A stretch of 6,401 nt of DNA from an uncultured Clostridia bacterium (lineage in GTDB: Bacteria > Bacillota > Clostridia > Christensenellales > UBA1242): NCBI GenBank assembly GCA_947628195.1, contig CANQZB010000058.1, positions 1-6,401 on the forward strand, written 5' to 3'. Both the position numbers and the translations under genes were made by a program. Positions 4,020 to 6,401 of the stretch are shown piece after piece. A model generated the notes under the pieces. That model ran no database searches. It had not been told where the DNA came from and worked only from the letters and a program-made list of their open reading frames with translations. Each line of letters starts with the position of its first letter. The first letter of the stretch is position 1.

Positions 4020-6401
4020 ACCGCCGAAGCTAAGACTTATGCATATATTTTAAATTCAGTGCATTTGCCTAAAAAAGTTGTTAACGCAGAAAATAACGAA
4101 CAATTAATTGTTCCTTTGTTAACTTTAAATAGTTCTTCTTCTGTGTTTAGCAACACAACAAAATACACAGTTAGGGTAATAGATCCATCTGGATACAATC
4201 ACGATTGTGAAGTTTCTAATTTATCTAACCCTACAACAACAAATTCAGAATATTTTGAATATCACGACACTGCAGATGAAGGAAAACATATTCCTGCTAA
4301 GTCTTTAGTTGTTAAAGGTTTAAATAATGGTGATTACGATATTTTATATATTGTAAAAGATGAAACCCACAACAAAACTTACTATTCTAACAAATATTCT
4401 GTAACAGTAAAAAATGTTTCCTATGAACTTGATTTTACTGCTGAAGGTGGAGATAATGCTGGTTTAAAACAACTTGTTCCAAGTGAAGTTGCTTTAAATG
4501 ACGAAAAAATTGCATTGCCAGTGGCCTATGTAAAACAGATGAATAAAGATGATGCTGTTAGCGTTTCCACTATTCAAAAACCTTCAAAAACAATCTTCAA
4601 TGGCGGAACAAATGTTCCAGAAGGCACAATTGTTAATGAAAGCGATGGAACTGTTTCATTAAACCCTACAAAAGAAGGCGTTTATACCTTTGAATACACT
4701 TACGATGGCGCAAATCGCCCTACAAAAACCTTTACAGTAAGGGTTACAGATGGATACAAAAAGCCTACTGAAAAAGATATAGCAGTTTCAACTCCAAGTT
4801 TAACCAATGCAGGTTTTGAATTGGGCAAAAAGGGCATTAAATTGCCAAATGTAACTGTAACATTATCTAAAAACGGCACAGTAATTGAGCACAATGTTGT
4901 TTCTATTGATATTGTTAATCAGGAAAAACCTGAAATTAAAACAACTTTAAATAAAAACAACTTCACCTTTGATATGACAAAAGAAACATTTAACGCATCT
5001 AGCTACGATGAAATGTCCGGCTATTACGATGTAATTTATCATATTGAAGATGCTTATGGCAACCTAAAAACTAAAACTGTAACAGTACGAAACGTTACAG
5101 ACAACACCAAACCAGAAGTTTTCTTGGCATATAACTATGCTTTAACTGAAGATGCAGAATGGGAAAATGGCAAACTTGTTCAAGGCGGTTTAACCGAAGC
5201 AAAGCCTAACACTGATTATGCGCCTGAATTTAAAGCTCAATTCAAAAAAGATAGTTTGTATTTCCCTGCAATTTACGCAACAGATTTAACAAGCGAATTA
5301 AAAGATTTCACCTTTGTTCGTTATTTCCAAAACAGAACAAGTGGCAACACCTTCTACATCGATAATTTGCAAATTGTTGATGGTGAAGTAAAACCTGTTT
5401 CAGCAACTTCTCAATATCGTAACGCTTATGGGGAAAAACCAGAAGAAACAGCAACTGACACTCGTGGCCAAATGAACAAGGTTACAAAGTTTAGATTTAC
5501 TGACGATATTATTAATTCAATTAAGAGTGGCGATGAATATACCTTATATTATTATGTAATTGCCAATAACAAACAAGAAAGTTATGTGTATGAATCTGGC
5601 ACAACTAGATACACTTTTAAAATTGTAGATTCCGAAGCAGAAGAGACTCCAACCCCTACCATCACATTAGATAATGTTAGGGCTGGCCAATCTATAAATA
5701 TTGAAGATGAAATGAATGTTAATGTAATTGCAAAAGATGAAGACGGCAAGGACACTCGCATTAAAACACAATTGTTTTACTATTATGGTAAAAAGAGCGA
5801 CGGAACAGATAAATCTATTGATGCAGAAACTATGAAAGGCTACTTCCAAACTGCTTTAAGCACAACAGTTGGAACACAAAGCACTTACATTACAAACTTT
5901 ACTTCTAACGTTTTGGATAATGCAGACCTTTTAACTCAATGGAGAAGCACTAGTGATCTTGATAGAATTTATGCTGTAACCAACAATTCAGAAACCGCTA
6001 ATAACTATAAATTCAATTTTGAAAAATATGTTGTTGGTCAAGGCACAAAAGATGATAAAGTCGTAACCTTGTTTGCTGTGTCAATTAACGATTATGGCAA
6101 AGTTGGCATTGATGTTAAAACCTTTAACATTAACAACACAACAGAAAGCAATGCCCCTGTTGTTAGCAAAATTGAACTACCTAGTTATGATGGTGGATTA
6201 GATGAAAAATTGAAATATTGGACATCTACCGATAACGACACATTAGTTGTAACAGGCAGAACAGATATTAAGCAAGGCGTTGATGTTGAACTTCCAACAG
6301 TTACATTTAGTGATCAAAACGAAGACGGCAGTAACGATAAAACTTTGGCATTAAATGTTATGTATTACATTAATGTTCCAGAGTCTGATGCCGGCTTACA
6401 A
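3909..6401 (+). CDS. Large secreted modular surface protein with Ig-like domains (3' end outside window)
   Basis: The frame is open for 831 codons from ATG 3909 to the right edge with no stop, so the gene is partial. Residues 1-37 are a signal peptide. The mature part is rich in Thr, Asn, Asp and Lys, with a single Cys (in HDCEV, near residue 101) and no further membrane segment, as expected for an extracellular beta-rich protein. At least five units end in a similar strand pattern, roughly Gly-x-Tyr-x-x-x-Tyr...Asp...Lys-Thr-x-Thr-Val. Their motif starts are at about residues 141, 257, 371 (GYYDVIYHIEDAYGN), 541 (GDEYTLYYYVIANN) and 715. The third ends in VRNVTDNTKPEVFL, a linker typical of bacterial Ig-like/cadherin-like repeats. 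Spacing is about 115 residues for the first three units and about 170 for the next two. A cell-surface adhesin or structural role is likely. No catalytic motif is visible, and any cell-wall anchor would lie beyond the window. Specific ligand unknown. Confidence 0.9.
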   Translation, partial: MKTLKKNFKFILCFLAFAVLSVVFAFSPVLTTLPAYATAEAKTYAYILNSVHLPKKVVNAENNEQLIVPLLTLNSSSSVFSNTTKYTVRVIDPSGYNHDCEVSNLSNPTTTNSEYFEYHDTADEGKHIPAKSLVVKGLNNGDYDILYIVKDETHNKTYYSNKYSVTVKNVSYELDFTAEGGDNAGLKQLVPSEVALNDEKIALPVAYVKQMNKDDAVSVSTIQKPSKTIFNGGTNVPEGTIVNESDGTVSLNPTKEGVYTFEYTYDGANRPTKTFTVRVTDGYKKPTEKDIAVSTPSLTNAGFELGKKGIKLPNVTVTLSKNGTVIEHNVVSIDIVNQEKPEIKTTLNKNNFTFDMTKETFNASSYDEMSGYYDVIYHIEDAYGNLKTKTVTVRNVTDNTKPEVFLAYNYALTEDAEWENGKLVQGGLTEAKPNTDYAPEFKAQFKKDSLYFPAIYATDLTSELKDFTFVRYFQNRTSGNTFYIDNLQIVDGEVKPVSATSQYRNAYGEKPEETATDTRGQMNKVTKFRFTDDIINSIKSGDEYTLYYYVIANNKQESYVYESGTTRYTFKIVDSEAEETPTPTITLDNVRAGQSINIEDEMNVNVIAKDEDGKDTRIKTQLFYYYGKKSDGTDKSIDAETMKGYFQTALSTTVGTQSTYITNFTSNVLDNADLLTQWRSTSDLDRIYAVTNNSETANNYKFNFEKYVVGQGTKDDKVVTLFAVSINDYGKVGIDVKTFNINNTTESNAPVVSKIELPSYDGGLDEKLKYWTSTDNDTLVVTGRTDIKQGVDVELPTVTFSDQNEDGSNDKTLALNVMYYINVPESDAGLQ

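Noticed and set aside
4700..5849. Minus-strand ORFs of 60-64 residues opposite the surface-protein gene
   Set aside because: They fall inside a continuous 831-codon + strand frame with signal peptide and promoter, and have no supporting signals.

Overview
The window looks like a chromosomal segment of a low-GC Gram-positive (Firmicutes-type) bacterium. The RpoC fragment runs straight through the trigger loop without the large insertion seen in proteobacteria. Genes have Shine-Dalgarno sites, intergenic DNA is very AT-rich, promoters are of the housekeeping sigma type, and the last gene has a Gram-positive-like export signal. RpoC is recognisable throughout but has changes at usually invariant positions, which suggests a divergent or fast-evolving lineage. 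A firm taxon cannot be named. All Trp codons are TGG and all visible stops are TAA or TAG, so the sequence does not decide between the standard code and a TGA=Trp code.

Layout, all on the + strand: (1) 1-2335, the 3' part of rpoC (RNA polymerase beta' subunit), followed five bases later by a strong intrinsic terminator. No rpsL/rpsG follows, although these often come next in Firmicutes. (2) 2491-2808, an unrecognised 105-residue basic protein with its own extended -10 promoter, strong RBS and terminator, so it forms a monocistronic unit. (3) 2913-3170 and 3196-3720, a probable two-gene operon: a small HicB-family (antitoxin-like) protein and an unrecognised 174-residue protein 25 bases downstream, ending at an AT-rich terminator. 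(4) 3909 to the window end, a large exported modular protein with Ig-like beta-sandwich features, driven by a near-consensus sigma-A-type promoter and open at the right edge (at least 831 residues).

The four units seem functionally independent: each has its own terminator, or for the last gene lies beyond the window. The items most worth following are the unusual RpoC bridge-helix cap, the HicB-like gene paired with an unknown protein instead of HicA, and the modular surface protein. No RNA gene, CRISPR array, insertion sequence or origin was seen.
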